The notes beneath the pieces are model-generated. The model saw only the letters and a list, made by a program, of their open reading frames with translations. It had not been told where the DNA came from and searched no databases. A DNA stretch of 64,000 nt, from positions 1-64,000 of the forward strand of contig NZ_AJHJ01000013.1 of assembly GCF_000257645.1 (NCBI RefSeq). The letters run 5' to 3'. Numbering within the stretch: position 1 is the first letter of the stretch; each line of letters opens with the position of its first letter. The translations under genes were made by a program, and so were the position numbers. This document shows, in pieces, positions 32,386-40,752 of this stretch. The stretch is from Serratia sp. M24T3 (GTDB taxonomy: Bacteria; Pseudomonadota; Gammaproteobacteria; Enterobacterales; Enterobacteriaceae).

Positions 32386-32478
32386 AAAAAAAACCTACGC
32401 ATCCGCGTAGGTTGGTGCAAGTGTAATCGGTATCAACACACAAAGTATGCTGATGATTCACCAATCAATACCTCTGGG
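32386..32478 (-). ncRNA. omrB: OmrA/OmrB-family small RNA, second copy
   Basis: A tandem copy of about 93 bases on the same strand. It shares the 5' seed exactly (32478 to 32459) and nearly the whole terminator stem (32386-32420 region), while the middle 35-40 bases differ from the first copy. This same-ends, different-middle pattern is that of OmrA and OmrB in E. coli. A possible -10 element lies at 32485-32490. The 3' end of the molybdoenzyme gene ends about 80 bases upstream, transcribed toward it. Confidence 0.95.
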
Positions 32479-32561
32479 ACTGCTAATGTAGCCGCTCGGG
32501 CCAGCCAACCTCCAGCAGCCAATCGCAACATAGCTTCGCAAAGTGTAACCAGCGGTGAGAT

Positions 32562-34820
32562 TCAAACAGCCGATACTTCTACCAGGCAACTCATGGCGTT
32601 AGGCCCTTGCGTCAGGCGCGATGTGCCGATATCAAGCGTCAGGACATTCGGATTGCCTGACTGCTCGGTTTCCTGCCATTTTTTGCCGAATCCCGGATTG
32701 AACCATGACCCGGTAGCCATCAGTACGACACTGCGGGTAATACCGTCATTAAAGGAAATTCCAGCCAGACAGCTACCCCGCTCATTACTGACTTTCACCA
32801 CATCACCGTTTTTAAGCTGGCGCTGGGCGGCGTCCTCAGGATGCATAAACAGCGTTTCCTTACCGCCGATTTTATTGTTTTGCGCCAACGATGTTTGGTC
32901 AAGCTGACTGTGCAAACGGTCCTTCGGCTGAATAGATATCAAGTGCAGCGGCCACTTTTTCGCCGTTTGCGATCCCAGCCACTCGATCGGCGGCTGCCAT
33001 TCTGGATGAGGGGCGAAATCTTCATAGTGATAGTCAGCAATTTTCTGACTGTACAGCTCAATCTTGCCGCTTTGCGTGCCTAGAGGGTTAGCGCGCGGAC
33101 TTTTACGGAACGAGTCAAAGAACACATAGTCTTTCTCCGGTTTGGGCAACTCGATGTAGCCGCGCTCCCAAAAAGTCTCAAAATCGGGCCACTCAATGTT
33201 GGTACCGTCCTGCGCCTGCCCGCATTGCTTATAGATGAGGCGCAGCCAGGCGTCTTCGTCGCGCCCCTGGGTGTAAGCTTCGCGATATCCCAGCCTGTCA
33301 GCCAGTTCGGCAAAAATATCGAAATCATTTCGCGCCTGATGCTGCACAGGAACAGCCTGATGCATCGCCAGCACGAATCTGTCGCGCGATGAGCCACCAA
33401 TATCATTGCGCTCGAGCGATGTCGTCACTGGCAGCACAATGTCGGCCATGCGGGCCGCGGGAGTCCAGACATTGTCCTGCACGATGACCGTGTCGGGCTT
33501 TTGCCAGCCTTCGACCAGCCGATTGAGCTGCTGATGGTGATGGAACGGATTGCCGCCGGCCCAATGCACCAGATGAATGTCTGGATAAGTCTGGGTTTCT
33601 CCCTGAAACTCGTAGGATTCTCCGGGGTTAAGCAGCATATCGCTGATTCGCGCCACCGGGATCGACAGGCCCGACGGGTTTGGCCCCGTGCTGAGCGCAG
33701 GCCCCGGCGTATCAAAACGCGGGTTGCCGACGCCGTTCATCGAACCGTGACCAAATGAAAAACCGCCGCCCGGCAGGCCGACTTGCCCTAACATTGCCGA
33801 CAGCGCAATCATCATCCAGTAAGGCTGTTCCCCGCGATGGGCTCGCTGAACCGCGTAGGCACAAGTGATAAAACTGCGCACGCCAATCAGCTGGTCTGCC
33901 AGTTTCGCGATACGCGCAGCAGGCACTCCAGTGATAGCACTGGCCCACGCAGGCGTTTTCGCTACACCGTCTTTAACACCGTTGAGATAGTCGGCCAATT
34001 GCGGATAACCCACGCAGTGACTGGCGAGAAACGCAGTATCCTGCGCCTCTTTTCTTTGGATCTCATAGCCTAATGCCAGCATCAATGCGACATCGGTATT
34101 CGGGCGGATAGGTATCCATTCGGCATTGACAAATTCAGGGCAGTCATCGCGCATCGGGCTGATATTAATTACCGGTGTGCCTTTTTTTGCCAACTGCTCC
34201 AGCGCAGGTTTCAGGGTGTGTTCCACCGCGCCGCCGGAGGCAACCTGGGCATTTTTCAACGCCAGCCCACCGAACGCCAGCAAAATATCGCAATGCTCAA
34301 CCACGCTCGGCCAGGTGGTAACCCTGCCAGTAAGCGGCGTGTAGGTGCCAATCACATAAGGCAGGAAAAACTGCGCCGAACCCCAGCTGTAGTTACCCTG
34401 CTGATCGACAGCGCCGCCGCCGGCGAAATAAAAGCGTCGCACCAAAGAGCGGGCATGATGAAGGCGTCCGGCTGATGACCAGCCGTAAGAGCCGCTGAAA
34501 ATCCCGGAGGCACCGTAGCTGTCGCGCACGCGGCGATTTTCTTCAGCCACCAAATCCAGCGCCAGATCCCAATCAACTTCAACAAAATCCTCTTTGCCGC
34601 GCAGGGTTCGGTCGCTGTTTTCGCGTTTTTGCAGCCAGGAACGACGGACTGCAGGTTTGCGAATACGCTTGTCGGAATAAACCAGTTCTGGAATAGAGGC
34701 CAGCATCGGCGAAGGGTCGGCATCCGCAGAGTAAGGTTCACACCTGACTAAGCGGCCGTCTTCAACCACGGCCGTGTAGGCACCCCAGTGAGCAAGCTGC
34801 GGATAGCGTTTAATTGACAT
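32562..34820 (-). CDS. BisC-like molybdopterin oxidoreductase
   Basis: Molybdenum enzyme of the DMSO reductase family, 752 residues, most like biotin sulfoxide reductase BisC and the catalytic part of TorA. It lacks a twin-arginine signal and an N-terminal Fe-S cysteine motif, so it is probably cytoplasmic and binds only bis-MGD. The Mo-ligand serine is likely S116 in SYGWSSAGRLHH, matching the position in BisC. Later motifs (HWAGGNPFHHHQ, ADIVLPVTTSLERND) fit the family. The likely reaction is reduction of a small S- or N-oxide such as methionine or biotin sulfoxide, but the substrate is not proven. It is inserted between omrB and galR, where E. coli has none. Confidence 0.88.
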   Translation of the reverse strand: MSIKRYPQLAHWGAYTAVVEDGRLVRCEPYSADADPSPMLASIPELVYSDKRIRKPAVRRSWLQKRENSDRTLRGKEDFVEVDWDLALDLVAEENRRVRDSYGASGIFSGSYGWSSAGRLHHARSLVRRFYFAGGGAVDQQGNYSWGSAQFFLPYVIGTYTPLTGRVTTWPSVVEHCDILLAFGGLALKNAQVASGGAVEHTLKPALEQLAKKGTPVINISPMRDDCPEFVNAEWIPIRPNTDVALMLALGYEIQRKEAQDTAFLASHCVGYPQLADYLNGVKDGVAKTPAWASAITGVPAARIAKLADQLIGVRSFITCAYAVQRAHRGEQPYWMMIALSAMLGQVGLPGGGFSFGHGSMNGVGNPRFDTPGPALSTGPNPSGLSIPVARISDMLLNPGESYEFQGETQTYPDIHLVHWAGGNPFHHHQQLNRLVEGWQKPDTVIVQDNVWTPAARMADIVLPVTTSLERNDIGGSSRDRFVLAMHQAVPVQHQARNDFDIFAELADRLGYREAYTQGRDEDAWLRLIYKQCGQAQDGTNIEWPDFETFWERGYIELPKPEKDYVFFDSFRKSPRANPLGTQSGKIELYSQKIADYHYEDFAPHPEWQPPIEWLGSQTAKKWPLHLISIQPKDRLHSQLDQTSLAQNNKIGGKETLFMHPEDAAQRQLKNGDVVKVSNERGSCLAGISFNDGITRSVVLMATGSWFNPGFGKKWQETEQSGNPNVLTLDIGTSRLTQGPNAMSCLVEVSAV

Positions 34821-35064
34821 GATTCTCTTTTTTGCGATTTGATGGTTATCGCTAACAAAATAGCAATCCTGCTTGCGGTACTCAAATCACAAATCGGCAT
34901 AAAAGAGTGAATAACGTCTTAACGCGCCATTTCAAAAATCTGACGAGCTTTAAGGCTTAAAATAGCCCCTTTTGCCGAGGTTTATTCGCTGTTTCAATGC
35001 GCTTGCTTGAGAAGTTGCGATCTACGTCCCTTGCAGACACCGACTTTTTCCGCAAAACTAGGCA

Positions 35065-35080
35065 ATGTAAACGTTTACCC
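35065..35080 (+). promoter_or_regulatory. GalR-type operator upstream of galR
   Basis: A 16-base site with a perfect GTAAACGTTTAC palindrome inside it; it has two mismatches to the GalR/GalS consensus GTGKAANCGNTTNCAC and also resembles PurR-type sites. It lies 22 bases before the galR start, so autoregulation is likely. Confidence 0.65.
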
Positions 35081-35101
35081 TCAATTCGTTGGATACTCAA
35101 A

Positions 35102-36106
35102 ATGGCTACGATTAAGGATGTCGCAAGACTGGCGGGCGTTTCTGTCGCAACAGTTTCACGCGTGATAAATCACTCCCCCAAAGCCAGCGAAAGCTCGCGC
35201 GATGCTGTAATGAGCGCGATGCAACACTTGCAGTATCATCCCAATGCCAATGCTCGAGCACTTGCCCAGCAGGCGACCGAAACGCTGGGCCTGATCGTCT
35301 CTGACGTCTCCGATCCTTTTTTTGGTGCCATGGTAAAAGCGGTTGAACAGGTTGCCTATACCACCGGCAATTTTTTGCTGATTGGTAACGGTTACCACAA
35401 CATTGATAAAGAGCGGCAGGCCATTGAGCAACTGATCCGCCATCGCTGCGCTGCGCTGGTGGTCCACGCAAAAATGCTGCCTGAGGATGAGCTTGGCAGC
35501 CTGATGCAACAGATCCCGGGCATGGTGCTTATCAACCGAACTCTGCCGGGTTTTGAGCACCGCTGCGTGGCGCTTGACGACCGTTACGGCTCCTGGCTCG
35601 CCACTCGACACCTTATTCAGGCCGGGCATCAGCGCATCGCTATCCTGTGTTCGACCCACGATATTTCCGACGCCCGCGACCGGCTGCAAGGTTATCTTGA
35701 TGCATTGAATGAGCACGGAATTCCGGTCGATGAAAGGCTGATTGTTTCTGCAGAACCCGATGAAATCGGCGGCGAGCAGGCGATTACCGAACTGCTTGGC
35801 CACGGTAAGAACTTTACCGCGGTGACTTGCTATAACGATCCGATGGCCGCTGGCGCGCTGTCAGTGCTGAGCGATAACGGCATCGATGTGCCGGGAGAAA
35901 TTTCGTTGATTGGCTTCGATGATGTGCTGATCTCACGCTATCTGCGCCCAAGGCTGACCACTATTCGTTATCCGGTCATCGCTATGGCCAATCAGGCCGC
36001 GCAGCTGGCACTTGCTCTCGCCAAAGGCCAACCGCTGCCGGAAACGACCAATATGTTCAGCCCTACGCTGGTACGTCGCCACTCGGTCAGCGTACCCAAC
36101 CAGTAG
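35102..36106 (+). CDS. galR: Galactose operon repressor GalR
   Basis: LacI-family DNA-binding repressor controlling galactose uptake and use, released by galactose. About 334 residues from the ATG at 35102, which opens with MATIKDVARLAGVSVATVS as in E. coli GalR; longer in-frame starts add a leader not seen in the family. The helix-turn-helix covers residues 2-25, followed by a periplasmic-binding-like effector domain. The C terminus is a few residues shorter than the E. coli protein. The identity is supported by position between aas/omr and lysA. Confidence 0.96.
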   Translation: MATIKDVARLAGVSVATVSRVINHSPKASESSRDAVMSAMQHLQYHPNANARALAQQATETLGLIVSDVSDPFFGAMVKAVEQVAYTTGNFLLIGNGYHNIDKERQAIEQLIRHRCAALVVHAKMLPEDELGSLMQQIPGMVLINRTLPGFEHRCVALDDRYGSWLATRHLIQAGHQRIAILCSTHDISDARDRLQGYLDALNEHGIPVDERLIVSAEPDEIGGEQAITELLGHGKNFTAVTCYNDPMAAGALSVLSDNGIDVPGEISLIGFDDVLISRYLRPRLTTIRYPVIAMANQAAQLALALAKGQPLPETTNMFSPTLVRRHSVSVPNQ

Positions 36107-36184
36107 CTTGCTATCCCCTTGTTATTAAAAATAAATAATTTGAAAACAAGGGGAACTAAGTCACACGACAGGTTAACGCTTAGG

Positions 36185-36958
36185 TTATACCATTTTACCC
36201 TGGAAGATCGGCACCGACTCAAACAGGTAGCCGTCAAACTCGGGAGCATCGACATCAGAAAGCTCCATCAGAGTATTTTTGACGTTTTCCATGTGCTGCC
36301 ACATCGCCTGGTAGGCGCCCATCACGTCGCGTCGGCGCAGTGCGGCAAGAATGTTTTGATGATCGGCCAACCACTTCAGGCGATAACCACGGGTAGCAAT
36401 ATGGCTGTGCAGCTGTTTCCATAACGGGCTAGATTCTCGATGGGCCCAGATGTTTTTAACAGAATCCAGCAGCATCTGATTTTGCGTAGCCCCGGCAATC
36501 AGCAGGTGGAACAGCTTGTCGTTATCGCCGCTTTCATCATTGGCAACAATGGCACTCTGTTCCTGCTCCAGCGTGCGGCGCAGGTTTTCAATGTCCGCTT
36601 TAGTGGCCATTTTGGCAGCAAAAGCAGCGATGTTGCTCTCAATCAGCTGTCGCGCCTGCAGGAGTTCAAAAGGCCCAATCTGCCCCTGATACACAGAATC
36701 ATCCCGCCCTTCTTCTTCCAGAGGAATGCGTACAACGTAAACACCTGATCCCTGACGGATATCGACAATCCCTTCCAGCTCAAGCATCAGCAGTGCTTCG
36801 CGGACAATAGTACGGCTCACGCCATAAGTTTCAGCCATATTGCGCTCGGGGGGCATGCGCGAGCCAATAGCAAAATGTCCCTGTTTGATTTTTTCACGCA
36901 GATCGTGACCTATTTCCTGATACTGTTTTCTTTCCTGCGAAACCACGGCCTTGTCCAC
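36185..36958 (-). CDS. GntR-family regulator, ExuR/UxuR-like, of the beta-glucoside locus
   Basis: A 257-residue repressor with an N-terminal winged helix (about 12-75, with PPERNMAETYGVSRTIVREAL) and a C-terminal FCD ligand domain. It resembles UxuR and ExuR, including GPFELLQARQL and the C-terminal FDGYLFES. Known UxuR sites have the core TTGGTATACCAA; three near-identical palindromes lie in the promoter region of the nearby PTS genes at 40229-40336, so it probably controls them. It lies 84 bases downstream of the PTS IIB gene on the same strand; a GC hairpin without T-run (37006-37031) in the gap may reduce read-through. Confidence 0.88.
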   Translation of the reverse strand: MDKAVVSQERKQYQEIGHDLREKIKQGHFAIGSRMPPERNMAETYGVSRTIVREALLMLELEGIVDIRQGSGVYVVRIPLEEEGRDDSVYQGQIGPFELLQARQLIESNIAAFAAKMATKADIENLRRTLEQEQSAIVANDESGDNDKLFHLLIAGATQNQMLLDSVKNIWAHRESSPLWKQLHSHIATRGYRLKWLADHQNILAALRRRDVMGAYQAMWQHMENVKNTLMELSDVDAPEFDGYLFESVPIFQGKMV

Positions 36959-37042
36959 TTTCCCACCTTACCCGCGGCAACAACCGCAAATTATGCCCCG
37001 TGACAGGCCGCCCTCACGCAGAGAAGCGGCCCTCGTTGTGGC

Positions 37043-37360
37043 CTAGTCTACCAAACCCAGCGCCTGATCGAGTACCTTTGCACCATTTAAGGTGCCATAA
37101 GCTACAGAATCAATCACCGCGATGGGAATGTGATAGTGATCGGTAAGTTTTTTATTTTCAGCCAGTTTGAAACGAACCTGCGGGCCTAGCAGCACGGCGG
37201 TGACATCCTGCGCGTAAGCTTCCAGCTCATCACGCAGATTTTGCTCGGGAATGGCATAGATTTTATATTCTAGCCCTCGCGCCGCGGCCTCTTTCTCCAT
37301 TTTGGTCACCACCAATGAGGTCGACATGCCCGCCGAGCAGGCTAATACGATACGTTTCAT
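37043..37360 (-). CDS. PTS lactose/cellobiose-family IIB component
   Basis: Cytoplasmic phosphocarrier of about 105 residues that passes phosphate from IIA to the incoming beta-glucoside. The active cysteine is C8 in LACSAGMSTS, the family hallmark (compare E. coli ChbB). ATG at 37360 was chosen over that at 37366 because GGAG then sits 8 bases upstream. It follows the 6-phospho-beta-glucosidase gene by 14 bases. Confidence 0.92.
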   Translation of the reverse strand: MKRIVLACSAGMSTSLVVTKMEKEAAARGLEYKIYAIPEQNLRDELEAYAQDVTAVLLGPQVRFKLAENKKLTDHYHIPIAVIDSVAYGTLNGAKVLDQALGLVD

Positions 37361-37374
37361 AGTCATTCTCCGGG

Positions 37375-38811
37375 TTATTTTTCTTCATCATCCAGGGTTA
37401 ATGAAAGCTTGCGTTGGTCGACCAGCGCTTTAAACCAGTGCGAAGATTTCTTGCGGCGGCGCTGGCGTTGATTATCCAAATCTATTTCGATCAGCCCATA
37501 ACGATTCTTGAAAGCATTCATCGGGGAAACGTTGTCGGTGAAGGCCCACAGCATGTAACCAAGGCAATTCGCGCCTTCTTCCCGCGCCTTTAAAGCCCAA
37601 TAAATATGTTCGGCAATAAACTCGATACGGTAATCGTCCTGTATTTCCCCACTCGATGCCTCCCGGAAACGGCCTTCATCCTCAATACCCATGCCATTTT
37701 CCGAAATAAACCATGGCTTGTTGCCGTATTCAGTTTTCATCCGCATTGCCATGTCATAAACAATTTTTGGATAAATCTCCCATCCGCGCGACTTGTTCAT
37801 ACGGCGGCCTGGCAGCTCAAAATGCTCGTAATAATAAGCAGGATGGAAAGGCGTTTCTTTATTCCATTCCCGACTTGGCGCTTTTACCCGATGCGGGTAA
37901 TAAAGATTAATTCCCACCTCATCGACAGTATTTTCGCGAATAATATCCAGCTCTTGCTGCGAATAAATAAAGTCAATCCGGTGTTTAGCCAGCAGATCGA
38001 GTAACTCCTGTGGATAAGCGCCCTTGATTAATGGGTCGAGAAAGACCCGGTTATAAAATAGGTCATAAAGATGCGCAGCCTGCCTGTCATGAGCGGCAGA
38101 GGAACGGGCGTAAGTTACTTCAGGATTGAGAATGACGCCAATACTGCCGTGATGGGAATATCCCTGCTCGCGGAAAAGCGCTACGACTTTAGCGGTTGCC
38201 AATACCTTGTGATGATTCCACTGCATCCATTTAGTGGTATTTTGCTCATAAGGCCAGCGAATAGCGTCGAGATAAACTCGCGTCTGCACTACAATCGGCT
38301 CGTTGAAAGTAAACCAGCGATTCACTTTGTGAGCAAAACGCGCAAAGACTTTCTCGGCATAAAGCACAAACAGCTCAACGACCTTTTTTGAACTCCAACC
38401 ATCATATTTTTCAATTAGATAAGCGGGAAGTTCATAGTGTTCAAGGCACAGCATCGGCTCTATGCCCGCGCTGCGCATTTCGTCCAGCAAGCTGTCGAGG
38501 TAGCTGGCGTACTCTTCATCAACGATGCCGTTTTCATAATCGGTAAAAAAGCGCGCCCAGTTGATGGAGGTGCGGTAATGGGTCAGGCCGCTGGCTTTCA
38601 TCAGTGCCACGTCTTCTTTGTAACGATTGATAAAATCCGTAGCTTTGGCCGGTCCGAAGCCGTTGTGCCACACGTGACGATCGTTTTTGTACCACAGGTC
38701 TAGATACGAATCCTGCCCCTGTTTTTTGCCGTCCCATCCTTCTGTTTGCCACGCTGACGCGGCGGCTCCCAGGATAAAATCTTCTGGAATATTTATCGAA
38801 ACCTTACTCAT
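37375..38811 (-). CDS. 6-phospho-beta-glucosidase, GH1
   Basis: Cytoplasmic family 1 glycosidase that splits phosphorylated beta-glucosides, such as cellobiose or plant aryl-glucosides, delivered by the PTS. It has 478 residues. The acid/base is E171 in FTFNEP and the nucleophile is E371 in FISENGMG. The usual HWDLP motif is EHYELP here, a mild variant. It sits between the IIC and IIB genes. Substrate range (cellobiose, arbutin, salicin) cannot be told from sequence. Confidence 0.94.
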   Translation of the reverse strand: MSKVSINIPEDFILGAAASAWQTEGWDGKKQGQDSYLDLWYKNDRHVWHNGFGPAKATDFINRYKEDVALMKASGLTHYRTSINWARFFTDYENGIVDEEYASYLDSLLDEMRSAGIEPMLCLEHYELPAYLIEKYDGWSSKKVVELFVLYAEKVFARFAHKVNRWFTFNEPIVVQTRVYLDAIRWPYEQNTTKWMQWNHHKVLATAKVVALFREQGYSHHGSIGVILNPEVTYARSSAAHDRQAAHLYDLFYNRVFLDPLIKGAYPQELLDLLAKHRIDFIYSQQELDIIRENTVDEVGINLYYPHRVKAPSREWNKETPFHPAYYYEHFELPGRRMNKSRGWEIYPKIVYDMAMRMKTEYGNKPWFISENGMGIEDEGRFREASSGEIQDDYRIEFIAEHIYWALKAREEGANCLGYMLWAFTDNVSPMNAFKNRYGLIEIDLDNQRQRRRKKSSHWFKALVDQRKLSLTLDDEEK

Positions 38812-38831
38812 GACTTACCTCCATTTTAAAG

Positions 38832-40178
38832 TCAGGCCGGGCGCTGTACGCCAGCAGATTGATTTTGAAGAGCTTCTTTCTGTGCCTGTTCTGCGCGACG
38901 AGAAGCGACTTTGACGAACGGCAGATAAACCCCGGTCGCTACCACAATGCACACCAACTGAGTGACCACGGCTCCCATTGAACCCGCGGTTGACAGCCAG
39001 GCGTTGATTACGGGCGGCGTAGTCCACGGCACCATCACCACCGCGCGTCCCGCAAAGCCGAGGCTGGTCGCGAAATAGCCAATAGTGCCGGTAATAAGTG
39101 GTGTGATAACGAACGGAATGGCGAGAATCGGATTAAGCATGATCGGCATGCCGAAAATTACGGGTTCATTGATATTGAAGAAGCCCGGACCAAGTGAAAG
39201 CTTGGCAATTTCTTTCATCTCTTTGCGGCGAGTCGCCATCAGCACGGCCAACAGTAAGCCAATGGTGCAGCCGGAGCCGCCAATACTCATATAAACGTCC
39301 CAAAAAGGCATGGTAATGATGTTGGGAATTTCTTTACCTTGTTCAAAAGCGGTCATGTTGACCATGATTGCGCCAAGCAGCAGCGGTTCGCGGATCGGTT
39401 TAATCATCTGATTGCCGTGAATACCGATCACCCAGAACAGTTGCGATACAAACATCAGCAGCAAAATACCCGGCAGGCTTTGCATTACTGATTCAAGCGG
39501 GCGTTGAATTACCTGATACACGGCGTCGTAAAGATAAATACCCGTCAGACGATGGAAGACAAACCCAAAAGTCGCCACTACTATCACGGTAATAATGGCC
39601 GGAATCAGCGCAGAGAATGAGGCAGAAACGTTAGGCGGTACGCTTTCTGGCATTTTGATGCGCAGCCGGTCAAAAGACTCAAGCTTGGAATAGACTTCGA
39701 CGGCGAGGATTGCAATAAACATTCCCAGGAACAGACTTTTAGTATCAGAGAACTGTTTTGCCAATACGTCTTTCACCTCCTGCATATGTCCGTTAACCAT
39801 CATATCCAGCGTGGTTGGCGTGACTGAAATAAAGCAGATGACCGCCAGCAATCCTGGAAATAATGAGCGTGAGCCGTTTATTTTTCCGAGTTCAATACCA
39901 ATCAGAAATACGGCACCGATAGTCAGAAAACTCAGCGTGGCGTAATTAATACTGGTCATGATCGGTTTTAGTGTGGCGAGAAACGAGAACATCTCGAAAT
40001 GCGCCAGACCGTTTTTCGGGTCCATCACCATATTGGAAATAAGCACTGAAAATGCACCGACAATAATCACCGGCATCAGTGTGATAAAAGAGGCCTTAAT
40101 CGCCATAATATATCGCAGGCTATTAAAGGTGTTGGCAAAGCCCCCCAGAGAATCAATAAAACGGTCTTTATAAGACAT
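38832..40178 (-). CDS. PTS lactose/cellobiose-family IIC permease
   Basis: Inner-membrane sugar channel of the lactose/diacetylchitobiose class, about 448 residues and around 10 membrane helices. Conserved blocks include IIGIHGNQMIKPI-like sequence near the middle and FFNINEPVIFG, the signature for sugar binding in this family. ATG at 40178 was chosen because AGAGG lies seven bases upstream; the ATG at 40229 lies inside an operator palindrome and has no ribosome site. It is the first gene of the IIC-glucosidase-IIB(-GntR) operon. Confidence 0.93.
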   Translation of the reverse strand: MSYKDRFIDSLGGFANTFNSLRYIMAIKASFITLMPVIIVGAFSVLISNMVMDPKNGLAHFEMFSFLATLKPIMTSINYATLSFLTIGAVFLIGIELGKINGSRSLFPGLLAVICFISVTPTTLDMMVNGHMQEVKDVLAKQFSDTKSLFLGMFIAILAVEVYSKLESFDRLRIKMPESVPPNVSASFSALIPAIITVIVVATFGFVFHRLTGIYLYDAVYQVIQRPLESVMQSLPGILLLMFVSQLFWVIGIHGNQMIKPIREPLLLGAIMVNMTAFEQGKEIPNIITMPFWDVYMSIGGSGCTIGLLLAVLMATRRKEMKEIAKLSLGPGFFNINEPVIFGMPIMLNPILAIPFVITPLITGTIGYFATSLGFAGRAVVMVPWTTPPVINAWLSTAGSMGAVVTQLVCIVVATGVYLPFVKVASRRAEQAQKEALQNQSAGVQRPA

Positions 40179-40228
40179 GACAGCACCTCTGCGAATTGCA
40201 TGGTTGTGTTGTTGTGTTTTTACACTCA

Positions 40229-40240
40229 TTGGTATGCCAA
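40229..40240 (-). promoter_or_regulatory. Operator 1 of the beta-glucoside locus
   Basis: TTGGTATGCCAA, one base off the UxuR/ExuR core palindrome. It overlaps the predicted start of transcription for IIC (candidate -10 TATTTT at 40241-40246). Confidence 0.7.
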
Positions 40241-40266
40241 AAAATAGCGTAACTGAGCTTTATTTC

Positions 40267-40282
40267 TGTGACCGCATTCGCA
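40267..40282. promoter_or_regulatory. CRP site between IIC and IIA
   Basis: TGTGA-N6-TCGCA, one mismatch to the TGTGA-N6-TCACA consensus. Its centre (40274.5) lies about 41 bases from the candidate starts of both divergent promoters, the class II activation spacing, so one site may serve both. Confidence 0.7.
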
Positions 40283-40292
40283 GAAGCAAATA

Positions 40293-40304
40293 TTGGAATT
40301 CCAA
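40293..40304 (+). promoter_or_regulatory. Operator 2 of the beta-glucoside locus
   Basis: TTGGAATTCCAA inside the perfect 16-base palindrome 40291-40306. It abuts the candidate IIA -10 TATGAT (40305-40310). Confidence 0.68.
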
Positions 40305-40324
40305 TATGATGAATTACGCCAATT

Positions 40325-40336
40325 TTGGTATGCCAA
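40325..40336 (+). promoter_or_regulatory. Operator 3 of the beta-glucoside locus
   Basis: TTGGTATGCCAA, identical to operator 1, just downstream of the predicted IIA transcription start. Centres of operators 1, 2 and 3 are 64 and 32 bases apart. Confidence 0.7.
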
Positions 40337-40337
40337 T

Positions 40338-40694
40338 ATGGATTTATCTATGACTTTTGACCTTGAACAGACCAGTCTTGAACAAACGATCATGGAACTG
40401 CTGATCAATTCAGGAGAAGCTCGATCCTGTGCCATGATGGCGATTCAAAGCGCTCGCCAGCAAAATTGGCAGGAAGCACAGCGGCAATTAGAGGCGTCAC
40501 AAACTGCGGCCCGCGAGGCTCACAAGATTCAGACGCTGTTGATTGGGCTTGACGAAGGGAGTGGGAAAATCCCGATGACGCTGATTATGGTGCACGCACA
40601 GGATCACTTAATGACCGCAATGCTGTGTCGCGATCTGGCAGAGGAAATTGTGCTACTGCGGCAAGAGATGTTCGCCAAAAATATCTCGGTGTAA
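40338..40694 (+). CDS. PTS lactose/cellobiose-family IIA component
   Basis: Cytoplasmic phosphocarrier of about 119 residues that takes phosphate from HPr. The active histidine lies in AREAHKIQ, matching the ChbA motif EAHLVQT, and the conserved VHAQDHLMTAML follows near the C terminus. The start may be ATG 40338 or ATG 40350; neither has a strong ribosome site, and the first lies directly after operator 3. It is transcribed away from the IIC operon, an unusual split of one PTS into divergent units. Confidence 0.9.
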   Translation: MDLSMTFDLEQTSLEQTIMELLINSGEARSCAMMAIQSARQQNWQEAQRQLEASQTAAREAHKIQTLLIGLDEGSGKIPMTLIMVHAQDHLMTAMLCRDLAEEIVLLRQEMFAKNISV

Positions 40695-40702
40695 AAGTAA
40701 TA

Positions 40703-40737
40703 AAAAAGCCGTGGCGCTTATCACGACACGGCTTTTT
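40703..40737. terminator. Terminator between IIA and lysA
   Basis: AAAAAGCCGTG (40703-40713) pairs perfectly with CACGGCTTTTT (40727-40737). It works on both strands for the convergent IIA and lysA genes. Confidence 0.92.
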
Positions 40738-40752
40738 CAACTCATTGATAGG

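Noticed and set aside
34839-34852. FNR-like site TTGAT-N4-ATCGC upstream of the BisC-like gene
   Set aside because: The second half-site matches only three of five bases and it lies within about 30 bases of the start codon, too close for normal activation.
37006-37031. GGCCGC/GCGGCC hairpin between PTS IIB and the GntR gene
   Set aside because: No T-run follows on either strand, so it is not listed as a terminator; it may only lower read-through.
40229-40231. Upstream ATG as start for the PTS IIC gene
   Set aside because: It lies inside an operator palindrome with no ribosome site, while ATG 40178 has AGAGG at proper distance.
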